Origin: Kalymmatonema hyalinum WJT4-NPBG1 | GTDB taxonomy: Bacteria > Cyanobacteriota > Cyanobacteriia > Cyanobacteriales > Nostocaceae | Assembly (NCBI GenBank): GCA_019359075.1 | Contig: JAHHIB010000060.1 | Span: 1 to 54,903 of the forward strand | Direction of reading: 5' to 3' | DNA: 54,903 bases | Part shown: positions 33,087 through 42,309 of the stretch, one piece after another | How the letters are laid out: the number at the start of each line of letters is the position of its first letter | Position numbering within the stretch: position 1 is the stretch's first letter | The notes under the pieces: model-generated | What the model saw: only the letters and a program-made list of their open reading frames with translations | What the model was told of the DNA's origin: nothing | Database searches by the model: none | Translations under genes and position numbers: made by a program

Positions 33087-35165
33087 ATGATCTGCTGCCT
33101 TAATCCTGATTGCCCAAATCCTCTAAATCCTAATGGGAAGAAGCATTGCCAAACGTGCAGTACTCCGTTAGTGGCAATGCTGCGAAATCGCTTCCGTATC
33201 ATTCAAGTTCTTTCTGATGAAGGTGGATTTGGTAGAACTTATTTAGCAGAAGATGTAGATAAATTAAATGAACGGTGCGTTATTAAGCAATTAGCACCAA
33301 GAGTCCAAGGAACTTGGGCGCTGAATAAAGCAATAGATTTGTTTCAAAAAGAGGCTCAGCGACTGCAAGAACTAGGAGCGCATCCCCAAATACCCACGCT
33401 TTTGGCTTACTTTGAGCAAGAAAACTACCTGTATTTAGTACAGCAGTTTATCGATGGGCAGAATTTGTTAAGTGAATTGCAACAGAAGAAGAAGTACCAC
33501 TGTAGTGAAATTAAAGAAATTTTGCTGGATTTACTGCCCGTTTTGAACTTTATTCACCAGCAAGGAGTGATTCATCGAGATATAAAACCACAAAATATTA
33601 TCCGCCGTCGAGCCTCCCTACCCTCAACAACAGTAGTTTCGGGAACAGCCGGGAATTTAGTTCTCATTGATTTTGGTTCTGCAAAGCAGTTAACGGCAAA
33701 AGTAAAGATGAAAATGGGGACTTCAATTGGTTCACAAGGCTATTCCCCTATTGAGCAGATAAGAGATGGTTCGGCTTATCCAGCAAGTGATTTGTTCAGT
33801 CTCGGGGCGACGTGCTTTCATTTGCTCACTGGAGTTTCGCCTTTTAAACTGTGGGCGGAATATGGGTATAGCTGGGTACAAGATTGGCAACAATATCTCA
33901 AAAGCCCAATCACTGGAGAATTGGCACAGGTTCTCGATAAGCTGTTGCAAAAAGATATGCAGCATCGCTACCAATCAGCCAATGAAGTACTTGCAGACTT
34001 GAGTATCAAGCAGCAACAGACATCACAATTAAGAGCAGCAACTCCAACAAAACACACAACAAAATTACCAGCGACTGAGTCGCCATCTGTACCAAAACGA
34101 TATATTTTGTTGAGAAATTCAGTCTTGGCTGGCAGTGCCATCATCTTATTAGGTTCAGGAAAGTTTTGGTATCAGCAATTCCGTCGTCTAGAAATGAGGA
34201 TATCCTCTAGTTTGAGTCAATCAAACAGTAGCGCTGCCAATCGAGATGTGATTTTTCATCAGCGTCCACAGCCTTTAGGACACTTTTCCTTAGCCTCTAC
34301 TGTCAAAGGGTATTCCAACTCAATTTTATCTGTCGCTATTAGCCCGGATGGCAAAACAATTGCCAGTAACAGCAATGACACTATCAAATTGTTAAGTTTG
34401 GTAACGGGGCAAGAAATTTCTACCCTTAGCGGGCATACCGATACAGTTAATTTCCTGAGTATTAGTTCAGATGGGCAAACCTTGGTCAGTGGTAGTGAGG
34501 ATAGAACGATCAAAATTTGGAATATGGCAACGGGACAAGAAATCCGTACTTTGGAGGGGCATACTAACTCAGTTCATACCCTTGCCTTTAGTGATAATGG
34601 CAAGATAGTTGCTGGTGGCAGCGACGACAACACGATTAAACTTTGGAATTTGGCAACAGGAGAAGAAATTCGCACACTCAGGGGGCATTCTCACTGGGTT
34701 CGGTCTGTTGCGTTTAGTCCCGATGGCAAAATCCTTGCCAGTGGCAGTTTTGACAAAACTATCAAACTCTGGAATTTGGCAACAGGACAGCAAATTCGTA
34801 CACTCGAAGGTCATTCTGGCAAAGTGACTTCTGTGGCGTTGAGTCCCGATGGCAAAATCCTTGCCAGTGGCAGTTTTGACAAAACCATCAAACTCTGGAA
34901 TTTGGCAACAGGACAGCAAATTCGTACACTCGAAGGTCATTCTGGCAAAGTGACTTCTGTGGCGTTGAGTCCCGATGGCAAAATCCTTGCCAGTGGCAGT
35001 TTTGACAAAACCATCAAACTCTGGAATTTGGCAACAGGACAGCAAATTCGCACACTCAGGGGTCATGTCGATGGAATTCAATCTGTCGTCTTTAGTTGGG
35101 ATGGAAAGACTCTTGTCACTGGAGGTGACGATAAAACTATTAAGATTTGGCAAATTTCTTTTTAA
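33087..35165 (+). CDS. Ser/Thr protein kinase with WD40 propeller, paralogue 1
   Basis: The order is: N-terminal zinc-ribbon-like CCLNPDC...CQTC, a Pkn2-type kinase domain at about residues 35-300, a membrane helix near 350 (NSVLAGSAIILLGSGKFWYQ), and a seven-blade WD40 propeller (first blade GYSNSILSVAISPDGK, last SVVFSWDGKTLVTGGDDKTI). Kinase landmarks are DEGGFGRTYLAED, CVIKQLAP, HRDIKPQN and the DFG-type LIDFGSAKQL. The kinase is cytoplasmic, and the propeller is on the other side of the membrane if the helix is real. Blades 5 and 6 are almost identical DNA. The start is set at ATG 33087 to match the two paralogues (MLCCLNPDC); GTG 33060 is in frame. Confidence 0.9.
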   Translation: MICCLNPDCPNPLNPNGKKHCQTCSTPLVAMLRNRFRIIQVLSDEGGFGRTYLAEDVDKLNERCVIKQLAPRVQGTWALNKAIDLFQKEAQRLQELGAHPQIPTLLAYFEQENYLYLVQQFIDGQNLLSELQQKKKYHCSEIKEILLDLLPVLNFIHQQGVIHRDIKPQNIIRRRASLPSTTVVSGTAGNLVLIDFGSAKQLTAKVKMKMGTSIGSQGYSPIEQIRDGSAYPASDLFSLGATCFHLLTGVSPFKLWAEYGYSWVQDWQQYLKSPITGELAQVLDKLLQKDMQHRYQSANEVLADLSIKQQQTSQLRAATPTKHTTKLPATESPSVPKRYILLRNSVLAGSAIILLGSGKFWYQQFRRLEMRISSSLSQSNSSAANRDVIFHQRPQPLGHFSLASTVKGYSNSILSVAISPDGKTIASNSNDTIKLLSLVTGQEISTLSGHTDTVNFLSISSDGQTLVSGSEDRTIKIWNMATGQEIRTLEGHTNSVHTLAFSDNGKIVAGGSDDNTIKLWNLATGEEIRTLRGHSHWVRSVAFSPDGKILASGSFDKTIKLWNLATGQQIRTLEGHSGKVTSVALSPDGKILASGSFDKTIKLWNLATGQQIRTLEGHSGKVTSVALSPDGKILASGSFDKTIKLWNLATGQQIRTLRGHVDGIQSVVFSWDGKTLVTGGDDKTIKIWQISF
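34748..34999 (+). repeat. 126-bp tandem duplication encoding WD40 blades
   Basis: Two successive 126-bp (42-codon) units, 34748-34873 and 34874-34999, differ only at about one base (actatc/accatc). A third partial copy follows to about 35050. The period equals one WD blade. It is a very recent in-frame duplication or conversion tract. Confidence 0.9.
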
Positions 35166-35357
35166 ATTTTTTTGTTTTCAAGGCTTTTAGCTTGTCAATG
35201 CTACAAAAAATACCTATGCAGTGTGATGAATAATCCGGAATATTATCGCCTCAATAGGTAAGTAAATGTATTCCCAAACAAGTAAGATGCTCTCTGTTTC
35301 TTTTGAATAGCAATGTGAGAGTAGCACAACTGTAGAATTGGCAGGCGTTATGTAAAG

Positions 35358-36392
35358 ATGACTGACTCAAAAATTAAAGTGTTGACGGGTGTAGCGATCG
35401 CACTTTTGGGATTTGGGGGAGTTTGGTTTTGGCAATCTTCCCCTGCTGCCACTAGTGTATCTTCTGACAACAGTCAACCTCAAACGACACCCTTGGAAAA
35501 TTTTTCTGCAGCCTTCACCCTTGCAGGACACTCCGACTCCATTTTGGCTGTTGCCATTAGCCCGGATGGGCACACTCTTGCCAGTGTTAGTGAAGACAAG
35601 ACAATCAAACTGTGGAATCTCGATACTGCAAAAGAAATCCGGACTCTCATAGGGCATTCTCAGTGGATTAATTCAGTAGCTTTTAGCCCAGATGGTAAGA
35701 CTCTTGTCAGTGCAAGTGCTGACAAGACAATCAAACTGTGGAATCTCGATACAGGAAAAGAAATCCAGACCCTGACAGGACATCGAGCTTCAGTGCAGTC
35801 TGTTGCCATCAGTGCTGATGGTTTAACCCTTGCTAGTGGCAGTTGGGACCAGACTATTAAATTGTGGAAGTTGGCTACCGGCGAGAACATCCGCACCCTT
35901 AGGGGTGCTTGCGACGTCGTTAACACCGTTGCGTTTAGTCCAAATGGAAAGATTCTTGCTAGTGGTAACTATTTTGACAACAGCATTAATTTGTGGAACA
36001 TAGCGACAGGAAAGGAAATTCATACCCTTAAAGGGCATTCCGAGGCTGTTTCCTCCCTTGCCTTCAGCCCTGATGGTGTCACCTTAGTTAGTGGCAGTTG
36101 GGACAAAACCATCAAATCATGGAATCTCACTAAGCAAAGAGAAATTTCTACCTTTACAGGGCACACTAACAAGGTTTTATCTGTCGCTGTCAGCCCTGAT
36201 GGCAAAACCCTTGCCAGTAGTAGTTGGGACAAAACTATCAAACTTTGGAATTTGGCTACTGGACAGCAAATAGGTACCCTGAGTGGGCATACCAGCAGGG
36301 TTTGGTCTGTGGCGTTTAGTCCAGATGGTAAAACCCTTGCTAGCGGCAGTTTTGACAAAACTATTAAAATTTGGCACGTTGCTGCAAAATGA
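35358..36392 (+). CDS. Membrane-anchored WD40 protein, kinase-less paralogue
   Basis: The 344-residue protein starts TDSKIKVLTGVAIALLGFGG, which aligns with the membrane helix of the neighbouring kinases (KNKVLAGGAILLLGFGAVCY). It then has seven WD40 blades (GHSDSILAVAISPDG to SGHTSRVWSVAFSPDG, ending DKTIKIWHVAAK). It looks like a kinase-WD40 gene that lost its N-terminal kinase half, leaving an exported or anchored propeller. It may act as an adaptor or decoy for the kinases. It sits 192 bp after paralogue 1. Confidence 0.88.
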   Translation: MTDSKIKVLTGVAIALLGFGGVWFWQSSPAATSVSSDNSQPQTTPLENFSAAFTLAGHSDSILAVAISPDGHTLASVSEDKTIKLWNLDTAKEIRTLIGHSQWINSVAFSPDGKTLVSASADKTIKLWNLDTGKEIQTLTGHRASVQSVAISADGLTLASGSWDQTIKLWKLATGENIRTLRGACDVVNTVAFSPNGKILASGNYFDNSINLWNIATGKEIHTLKGHSEAVSSLAFSPDGVTLVSGSWDKTIKSWNLTKQREISTFTGHTNKVLSVAVSPDGKTLASSSWDKTIKLWNLATGQQIGTLSGHTSRVWSVAFSPDGKTLASGSFDKTIKIWHVAAK

Positions 36393-36452
36393 TGAATCAT
36401 GAATAACAAATCATGACTTGCATCATTCATCATTCAGGATTCATAATTCTTT

Positions 36453-38369
36453 TTAAAAAAGTGTCAATCGGTATGTGCCGCGTTCCTGCGCATTCCCTGA
36501 AATGACCACTATGTAGTAAGTGTCATCTTCCGGTAGCCTAGCGCGGTCAATGAGAGCACTATACTTCCCGTCTTTGTCACTATCCGAGGCTACGATTTGC
36601 CCTTTAGAATTTAGCAAGACTATATACGGAGAAAACTGCTCAAAAATACTATCCACACGGATACTAACAAGCTGGTTTTTCTTACCCTGAAACTTGGAAA
36701 CATTGTAAGGGCTTCTGTTTTGTTTCAGGGTCAAGCCCCCTGGTGTCAGTTCGCTCGATTGATCTAAAGTGTAGCTGGCTCTATCATTCCTGAGAGCTAT
36801 GCTATAACGACCTTTTTGTGATGGGTTTTGGCTTGTGACTGCAATTTTGTAAGTACCCTTCGCGGGCAATCGTACAAATATAAATGCATCCTTCACTCCT
36901 CGATTATCTACTCCCCCCCCAGTACCTCGTTTTAAGAGAACTTGATTACTTGGATCAAGCAGAAGCAAGTAGGGATCTAGACTCAAATTGTTTGAGCGAC
37001 GTTGATCCGTACTGCCCGTGAGTCTAATTTGAATTAGTTGGTTTTCTCTGCCCTCAAACTCGTAAAAATGAAAATATCTGCCTTGCGACTGATAGTCACC
37101 CGGAGCCAGAACACCGAAGGCGATATCTACAAAATTAATCTCCCTAAAAGTAGGTGTTATGGAAGTAGCAAGTGGCGAACCTACATTAGCTGGCTGGCGA
37201 TTTCTTTGACGTGAAGTAGTAGAACGACGACCTGAAGGGTTAGGCGCTGAGGTAGTAGTACCTGTCGCTGTGGGTGTGGAAGGATAACCAGTAGTGGAAG
37301 GCTTAGGTACTGCGATGGTAGTCCCCGTTGCTGTGGGTGTGGAAGTCGTGCCAGTGGCGGCAGGTTTCGGCGCAGGGCTAGTATTACGCGTCGCTGTGGG
37401 TGTGGAAGTCGTGCCAGTGGCGGCAGGTTTCGGCGCAGGGCTAGTATTACGCGTCGCTGTGGGTGTGGAAGTCGTGCCAGTGGCGGCAGGTTTCGGCGCA
37501 GGGCTAGTATTACGCGTCGCTGTGGGTGCAGAAGTCGTGCCAGTGGCGGCAGGTTTCGGCGCAGGGCTAGTATTACGCGTCGCTGTGGGTGCAGAAGTCG
37601 TGCCAGTGGCGGCAGGTTTCGGCGCAGGGCTAGTATTACGCGTCGCTGTGGGTGTGGAAGTCGTGCCAGTGGCGGCAGGTTTCGGCGCAGGGCTAGTATT
37701 ACGCGTTGCTGTGGGTGCAGAAGTCGTGCCAGTGGCGGCAGGTTTCGGCGCAGGGCTAGTATTACGCGTTGCTGTGGGTGCAGAAGTCGTGCCAGTGGCG
37801 GCAGGTTTCGGCGCAGGGCTAGTACTACCCGTTGCTGTGGGTGCAGAAGTCGTGCCAGTGGCGGCAGGTTTCGGCGCAGGGCTAGTATTACGCGTCGCGG
37901 TGGGTGCAGAAGTCGTGCCAGTGGCGGCAGGTTTCGGCGCAGGGCTAGTAGTACCCGTTGCTGTGGGTGCAGAAGTCGTGCCAGTGGCGGTAGGTTTCGG
38001 CGCAGGGCTACTAGTACCCGTTGCTGTGGGTGTGGAAGTCGTGCCAGTAGCGGAAGGTTTCGGCGCAGGGCTAGTACTACCCGTTGCTGTGGGTGCAGTA
38101 GCAGGAGGTAAAGGTGACTCAATAGATTGTTTGCGTTGTTGAGATACAGGCGGTTGAGCCAGAGGGATTTGCTCAATTCCTTTTTCTACCGCTTCTGGTT
38201 GTCTCTCATCTGGTGGTTTGGCAATTATGAAGCGTTCAGAATGTAGTGGACTTGCCAAAACCCTAATAGGCAGAGCATAACTCGTTGTCAACCAACTACT
38301 GCTCATGCACAAAATTAAAACAAAGTTTAATCTATCTCTATAGTGTTTATTATTTTTTCCTGCCATCAT
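36453..38369 (-). CDS. Secreted Thr/Pro/Ala-repeat stalk protein with two PPC domains
   Basis: The 638-residue protein starts at ATG 38369 with GAGGAG just upstream. The signal peptide is FVLILCMSSSWLTTSYA. Residues about 90-390 are a low-complexity stalk of about fourteen 21-residue units (core GTTSAPTATRNTSPAPKPAA). The C-terminal 230 residues contain two pre-peptidase C-terminal (PPC)-type beta domains (GDYQSQGRYFHFYEFEGREN, RLPAKGTYKIAVTSQNP, then RLPEDDTYYIVVISGN). PPC domains usually accompany secreted proteases, but no protease domain is present here. A surface or matrix role, probably glycosylated along the stalk, is inferred. It is the only minus-strand gene inside the kinase cluster. 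Confidence 0.82.
   Translation of the reverse strand: MMAGKNNKHYRDRLNFVLILCMSSSWLTTSYALPIRVLASPLHSERFIIAKPPDERQPEAVEKGIEQIPLAQPPVSQQRKQSIESPLPPATAPTATGSTSPAPKPSATGTTSTPTATGTSSPAPKPTATGTTSAPTATGTTSPAPKPAATGTTSAPTATRNTSPAPKPAATGTTSAPTATGSTSPAPKPAATGTTSAPTATRNTSPAPKPAATGTTSAPTATRNTSPAPKPAATGTTSTPTATRNTSPAPKPAATGTTSAPTATRNTSPAPKPAATGTTSAPTATRNTSPAPKPAATGTTSTPTATRNTSPAPKPAATGTTSTPTATRNTSPAPKPAATGTTSTPTATGTTIAVPKPSTTGYPSTPTATGTTTSAPNPSGRRSTTSRQRNRQPANVGSPLATSITPTFREINFVDIAFGVLAPGDYQSQGRYFHFYEFEGRENQLIQIRLTGSTDQRRSNNLSLDPYLLLLDPSNQVLLKRGTGGGVDNRGVKDAFIFVRLPAKGTYKIAVTSQNPSQKGRYSIALRNDRASYTLDQSSELTPGGLTLKQNRSPYNVSKFQGKKNQLVSIRVDSIFEQFSPYIVLLNSKGQIVASDSDKDGKYSALIDRARLPEDDTYYIVVISGNAQERGTYRLTLF
37250..38095 (-). 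repeat. 63-bp tandem array encoding the stalk
   Basis: The period is 63 bp (21 codons), about 12 well-conserved units plus edge copies. A typical word is gtgccagtggcggcaggttt. Variant codons (RNT against GTT/GST; SAP against STP) are shuffled among units, which indicates recombination. All three phases stay open across the array, creating long spurious frames on both strands. Confidence 0.9.
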
Positions 38370-39068
38370 TCACTCCTCATTTTTTATTTCCCAATTCAAT
38401 CTGAAGGTAGATTTATACCTTGCTAAAGATAGATTTACACCTTGTTTTATTTGGCTTATGAACTACGTTCTGCTTAATTTGCTTTTTGCTTGTCGAGCAG
38501 AACTAAAAAAAGTTGATTTACCTGTATAAATCTTACTGAAATACGGTGACAAATTGCCGTTAATTTTTCTACAAATAAATCATCGCCTTGTACGGTTTAC
38601 ATATTTGTGATGACAAAAAAACACAAAAAGCAGTATTATGACTATCCTGGAGTAAAAATGTTCCTCAATTTGTTGAGGTGATGAAGAAGCTGACTTCAAC
38701 TTGAGGGGTAACAAGTTTCTTAAAGTCAATAATAATAAGTAGTATATCAATGCGTTAAAATCACAAATTGCCTTTTGCACACGCAAAATTGTTTGTCTTA
38801 TCGCATTCAGACTAAGCGTAAGAATCCGGAGAACAGGCAAAACAGGATGAAATAGATAACAGGTAGAGTTTAGGCACACAAGCATATCCATATGTATCGC
38901 TCAAGCTGAATGCCCTGAAATCCACTTAGATTGTAAGATAGTTAGTTGACAACAAAGCAAAGCGCATTTATGTAAAATGGCAATCTTACTGAGTCAAACA
39001 AGAGATGGCAAAATTATACGGCATCGCTTAACGTTAACATATACTCAAGCTGCACATGGATTCCGAGT
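38370..39068. other. 700-bp AT-rich intergenic region between divergent genes
   Basis: It lies between the minus-strand stalk gene and kinase paralogue 2. It holds a short direct repeat (agatttataccttg/agatttacaccttg, 38408-38442) near the stalk gene. A 103-codon minus-strand frame (38580-38891) is hydrophobic but has no motif or ribosome site and is judged fortuitous. The promoters of both flanking genes must lie here. Confidence 0.6.
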
Positions 39069-41105
39069 ATGCTCTGCTGCCTGAATCCCGATTGCCAGAA
39101 TCCTTTAAATCCAGATGGTAACCAGCAATGCCGAAATTGCAGTACACCATTGATTCCTTTGTTAAGGGGTCGTTATCGTGTGATCAATTTACTGTCTGAT
39201 GAAGGGGGATTTAGCAGGACTTATCTAGCAGAGGATATAGATAAGCTGAATGAACCTTGCGTTGTTAAGCAATTAGCACCAAAACTCCAGGAAACTTCTG
39301 CTTTGAAAAAGGCGGTAGAGTTATTTAAAGAAGAGGCAAAACAGCTTCAGCAGTTGGGACAACATCATCAAATTCCTACACTTTTGGCTTACTTTGAGCA
39401 GGATAAATACCTGTTTTTAGTGCAGCAATATATCGAAGGACAGAATTTACTAAAAGAATTGCAGACACAGGGAACTTACAGTGAAAGCAAAATTCGAGAA
39501 CTTTTGCTGGATTTACTGCCTGTCCTTGAGTTTATCCACGCACGTGGGGTGATTCATCGAGATATCAAGCCACAGAATATTATCCGCCGTGAGAGCGATC
39601 GCCGATTGGTGCTGATTGATTTTGGAGCTTCAAAACAGCTTACCGCAACTGTGCAGACTAAAATTGGTACCACCATTGGTTCGCACGGTTATACCGCAAT
39701 TGAACAGATGCAAGATGGAAAAGCTTACCCAGCTAGTGATTTATTCAGTTTGGGTGCAACTTGTTTTCATTTGCTGACTGGGGTTTCTCCATCTAAACTA
39801 TGGATGCAACATGGCTATAGTTGGGTGAATCATTGGCAGCGATATTTGAACCAACCAGGTCAAGGTAGAACAATTTCACGCCTAAAATTGCCTAAAGTTT
39901 TAGACAAGCTGTTAAAAGTAAACATCCAAGAGCGTTATCAATCGGCTGATGAAGTTCTTAAAGACGTGTTACGTCACTCACAACCACTATCCTCAACCTT
40001 ACTTTCAGTCGCCCCATCATCAGGGCAATTAACTTCATTACTACCGGATGGTAAGCTAAAGAAATATTTGCTGCTTGGTGCTGGGATTGTGGTGTTGGGA
40101 TTAGGAGGATGGTATTCATACTTTCGTCCACTCTTCATCACCAAGCCTTTTGCACCCAGTCAGCCGATAACTAGAACCTCGGAAGATTCTGATTCACCCA
40201 ACACCCTGAAAGGACATTCCAGCGATGTTAACTCTGTCGCCTTCTCTGGTGATGGCAAGTTGCTTGCCAGTGGCAGTGATGATAACACAATTAAACTATG
40301 GAATGTAGCGAACCAACAAGAAATCCGCACTGTTAAAGGACACTCAACATGGGTTTGGGCTGTCGCCTTCTCTGGTGACGGCAAAACTCTTGCTAGTGGC
40401 AGTGCAGACAAAACTATCAGATTATGGAATCTAGAAACAGGAGAGGAAATCGGCACTTTAAAGGGACATTCTGATGGGGTATCTTCCATTACCTTTAGCC
40501 CTGATGGCAAAACCCTTGCTAGTGGAAGTTTGGACAAGACGATTAAACTGTGGAATCTAGAAACAGGTCAGGAAATTGGTACTTTCAAAGGACATTCCAA
40601 TGCAGTTGCTTCTGTCGCCTTCAGTCCGGATGGTGCAACCCTTGCAAGTGGGAGTTGGGACAAGACGATTAAACTGTGGAACTTAGCAACCGGAAAGGAA
40701 ATTCGCACCTTTAAAGGACATTCCGACATGGTTCTTTCTGTTGCTTTTAGTCCGGATGGTGTCACTCTTGCTAGTGGTAGTAAGGACAAGACAATCAAAC
40801 TCTGGAATTTGGTTACAGGAGAAGCTACTTACACCCTGAACCAGCATTCCGACAAAGTTAATTCTGTTGCATATATGTCAAGTGCAGGTAACGACAAAAC
40901 TCCTAATGGACTGATTCTCGTTAGTGGTAGCAATGACAACACAATTAAACTTTGGAATCCAGCCACCGGACTGGAAATTCGCACTTTAAAGAAGGATTCT
41001 GGCTATATCTATTCTGTCGCCACCAGCCCAGATGGACAGACTCTTGCCAGTGGTGGCAGTGCTGATAACATTATCAAGATTTGGCGGATGCCTCGTTCGT
41101 TCTGA
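39069..41105 (+). CDS. Ser/Thr protein kinase with WD40 propeller, paralogue 2
   Basis: The 678-residue protein has the same architecture as paralogue 1: ribbon CCLNPDCQNPLNPDGNQQCR, the kinase with DEGGFSRTYLAED, VVKQLAP, HRDIKPQN and LIDFGASKQL, a membrane helix near 340 (KKYLLLGAGIVVLGLGGWYS) and seven WD blades (from GHSSDVNSVAFSGDG to KDSGYIYSVATSPDG). The glycine loop reads GGFSRT rather than GGFGRT. Blade 6 has an insert (SSAGNDKTPNGLI). An alpha/beta hydrolase gene begins 20 bp downstream and is probably co-transcribed. Confidence 0.92.
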   Translation: MLCCLNPDCQNPLNPDGNQQCRNCSTPLIPLLRGRYRVINLLSDEGGFSRTYLAEDIDKLNEPCVVKQLAPKLQETSALKKAVELFKEEAKQLQQLGQHHQIPTLLAYFEQDKYLFLVQQYIEGQNLLKELQTQGTYSESKIRELLLDLLPVLEFIHARGVIHRDIKPQNIIRRESDRRLVLIDFGASKQLTATVQTKIGTTIGSHGYTAIEQMQDGKAYPASDLFSLGATCFHLLTGVSPSKLWMQHGYSWVNHWQRYLNQPGQGRTISRLKLPKVLDKLLKVNIQERYQSADEVLKDVLRHSQPLSSTLLSVAPSSGQLTSLLPDGKLKKYLLLGAGIVVLGLGGWYSYFRPLFITKPFAPSQPITRTSEDSDSPNTLKGHSSDVNSVAFSGDGKLLASGSDDNTIKLWNVANQQEIRTVKGHSTWVWAVAFSGDGKTLASGSADKTIRLWNLETGEEIGTLKGHSDGVSSITFSPDGKTLASGSLDKTIKLWNLETGQEIGTFKGHSNAVASVAFSPDGATLASGSWDKTIKLWNLATGKEIRTFKGHSDMVLSVAFSPDGVTLASGSKDKTIKLWNLVTGEATYTLNQHSDKVNSVAYMSSAGNDKTPNGLILVSGSNDNTIKLWNPATGLEIRTLKKDSGYIYSVATSPDGQTLASGGSADNIIKIWRMPRSF

Positions 41106-41125
41106 TTTATTAATTTAAAAAAGCC

Positions 41126-42010
41126 ATGACCAAACATATTTTATTTTTTATTCACGGTATGGGTGAAAGCTATTCAGAAAATCAGTACGATGTTTTGTGG
41201 ACGGGAATTGCAAAAGCCTACTGTGAGCAATGCCAAGTGCCAATAGATATCTTTAATAATCAATTTGAGCGCGTATTTATTAACTGGCAAAGCGTCACTT
41301 CTGATGCAGAAATTACAATTTTTGATGCAGCGTTTCCCCAACTAGAAGTCACCCAAAAGAATTTACCTTTTAGCGACGTAATGCATCCAATTCGTGGAAT
41401 TCGTAAATTCATAACATTTTTTATGGGTGATGTTGCTGCTTACGTATCTGAGAATGACAACAATATTCGCAGTACAGTTTGGCAGCAGATGGAACCTTAT
41501 GTTAGCAAAGGCTTACCGTATAGTATTATTGCTCATTCTCTTGGTTCAATCATCGTTTTTGACTACTTGTTTAACTTGTTTGAAGAAAATGATTTGTTTC
41601 TACCGCAATCTGAGGGTCTTGAACATCAAAGCGAACTGTCCCCTAACAAAATTTCTCAACTAGGTCTTAACTTCCGTCATCTCTTTACCTTAGGTTCTCC
41701 AATTGGTTTATTTCTGTTACGTAAAGGAGATTTGTGGAAAGATGGGAAGAAATTTAATTCCATCAAAAATCCTGTTAACGATGATATAGAAAAAGGTATT
41801 AAGCGAACTTGGCTCAACTTTTATGATGAACAAGATGTTATTGCTTACCCTTTAGAAAATCTGTTTAGTTTGAATACAACTAGACCTAAAGGCTCAATCA
41901 AAGATATTTTAGTGAATACGGGTTGGTTCGCTGTTGATTCTCATACCCGCTATTGGGAAAATCAGCAGGTTGCTGTAGAAATCAGTCAAGTTCTACTTAG
42001 AGATGCTTAA
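41126..42010 (+). CDS. Alpha/beta hydrolase (lipase/esterase-like)
   Basis: The 294-residue protein begins HILFFIHGMGESYSENQYDV (oxyanion HGMG). It has the nucleophile elbow AHSLGS (Ser138) in a strand-turn-helix, LFTLGSPIGLFLL, and WLNFYDEQDVIAYPL, where the acid may lie; HTRYW near the C-terminus could give the catalytic His. No signal peptide. It resembles cytoplasmic serine hydrolases related to PGAP1-like or lipase families. The 20-bp spacing to the kinase suggests an operon and possible functional link. Confidence 0.78.
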   Translation: MTKHILFFIHGMGESYSENQYDVLWTGIAKAYCEQCQVPIDIFNNQFERVFINWQSVTSDAEITIFDAAFPQLEVTQKNLPFSDVMHPIRGIRKFITFFMGDVAAYVSENDNNIRSTVWQQMEPYVSKGLPYSIIAHSLGSIIVFDYLFNLFEENDLFLPQSEGLEHQSELSPNKISQLGLNFRHLFTLGSPIGLFLLRKGDLWKDGKKFNSIKNPVNDDIEKGIKRTWLNFYDEQDVIAYPLENLFSLNTTRPKGSIKDILVNTGWFAVDSHTRYWENQQVAVEISQVLLRDA

Positions 42011-42041
42011 TAAATCTCTTGCAAAAGTCAATTGCTATGAA

Positions 42042-42090
42042 AATGAAACCACAGATAAACCCAGATGGACACGGATGATTTATTTGTGCT
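42042..42090. repeat. Degenerate copy of the acagataaa repeat family
   Basis: It contains aaaccacagataaacccaga and tggacacggatgatttattt, related to 52064-52146 and 23681-23760, but the right arm is decayed. The rest of the 299-bp gap to 42309 has no gene. Confidence 0.5.
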
Positions 42091-42309
42091 TATAAATATC
42101 ACATACAGACGAATAGCCAGACCAAAAGGTGCATAATGACACAGCCATTGCCACTGTTGCCAGTTTTCGCAGAGATCTATTGGTCACTAACAATGCTCAC
42201 TATTTTATAAGTATTCATAAGTATTCCAACTTTGCAATGAGAAAACTCGTTAGCTAATAAGGGGTAGTGGTAATATCATAGATGGCAACACAGTTACGCT
42301 TGCCAGACA

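Noticed and set aside
34569-35153. 194-codon frame antisense to WD40 blades
   Set aside because: It is repeat-driven antisense of a clear WD40 coding region; similar antisense frames occur under every propeller here.
37181-38176. Long 331-codon minus-strand and 282-codon plus-strand frames over the stalk repeat
   Set aside because: Both arise from the 63-bp period. Only the 36453-38369 frame has a ribosome site, signal peptide and PPC domains.
38580-38891. 103-codon hydrophobic minus-strand frame
   Set aside because: No ribosome site, motif or neighbour support. AT-rich intergenic DNA readily gives such frames.
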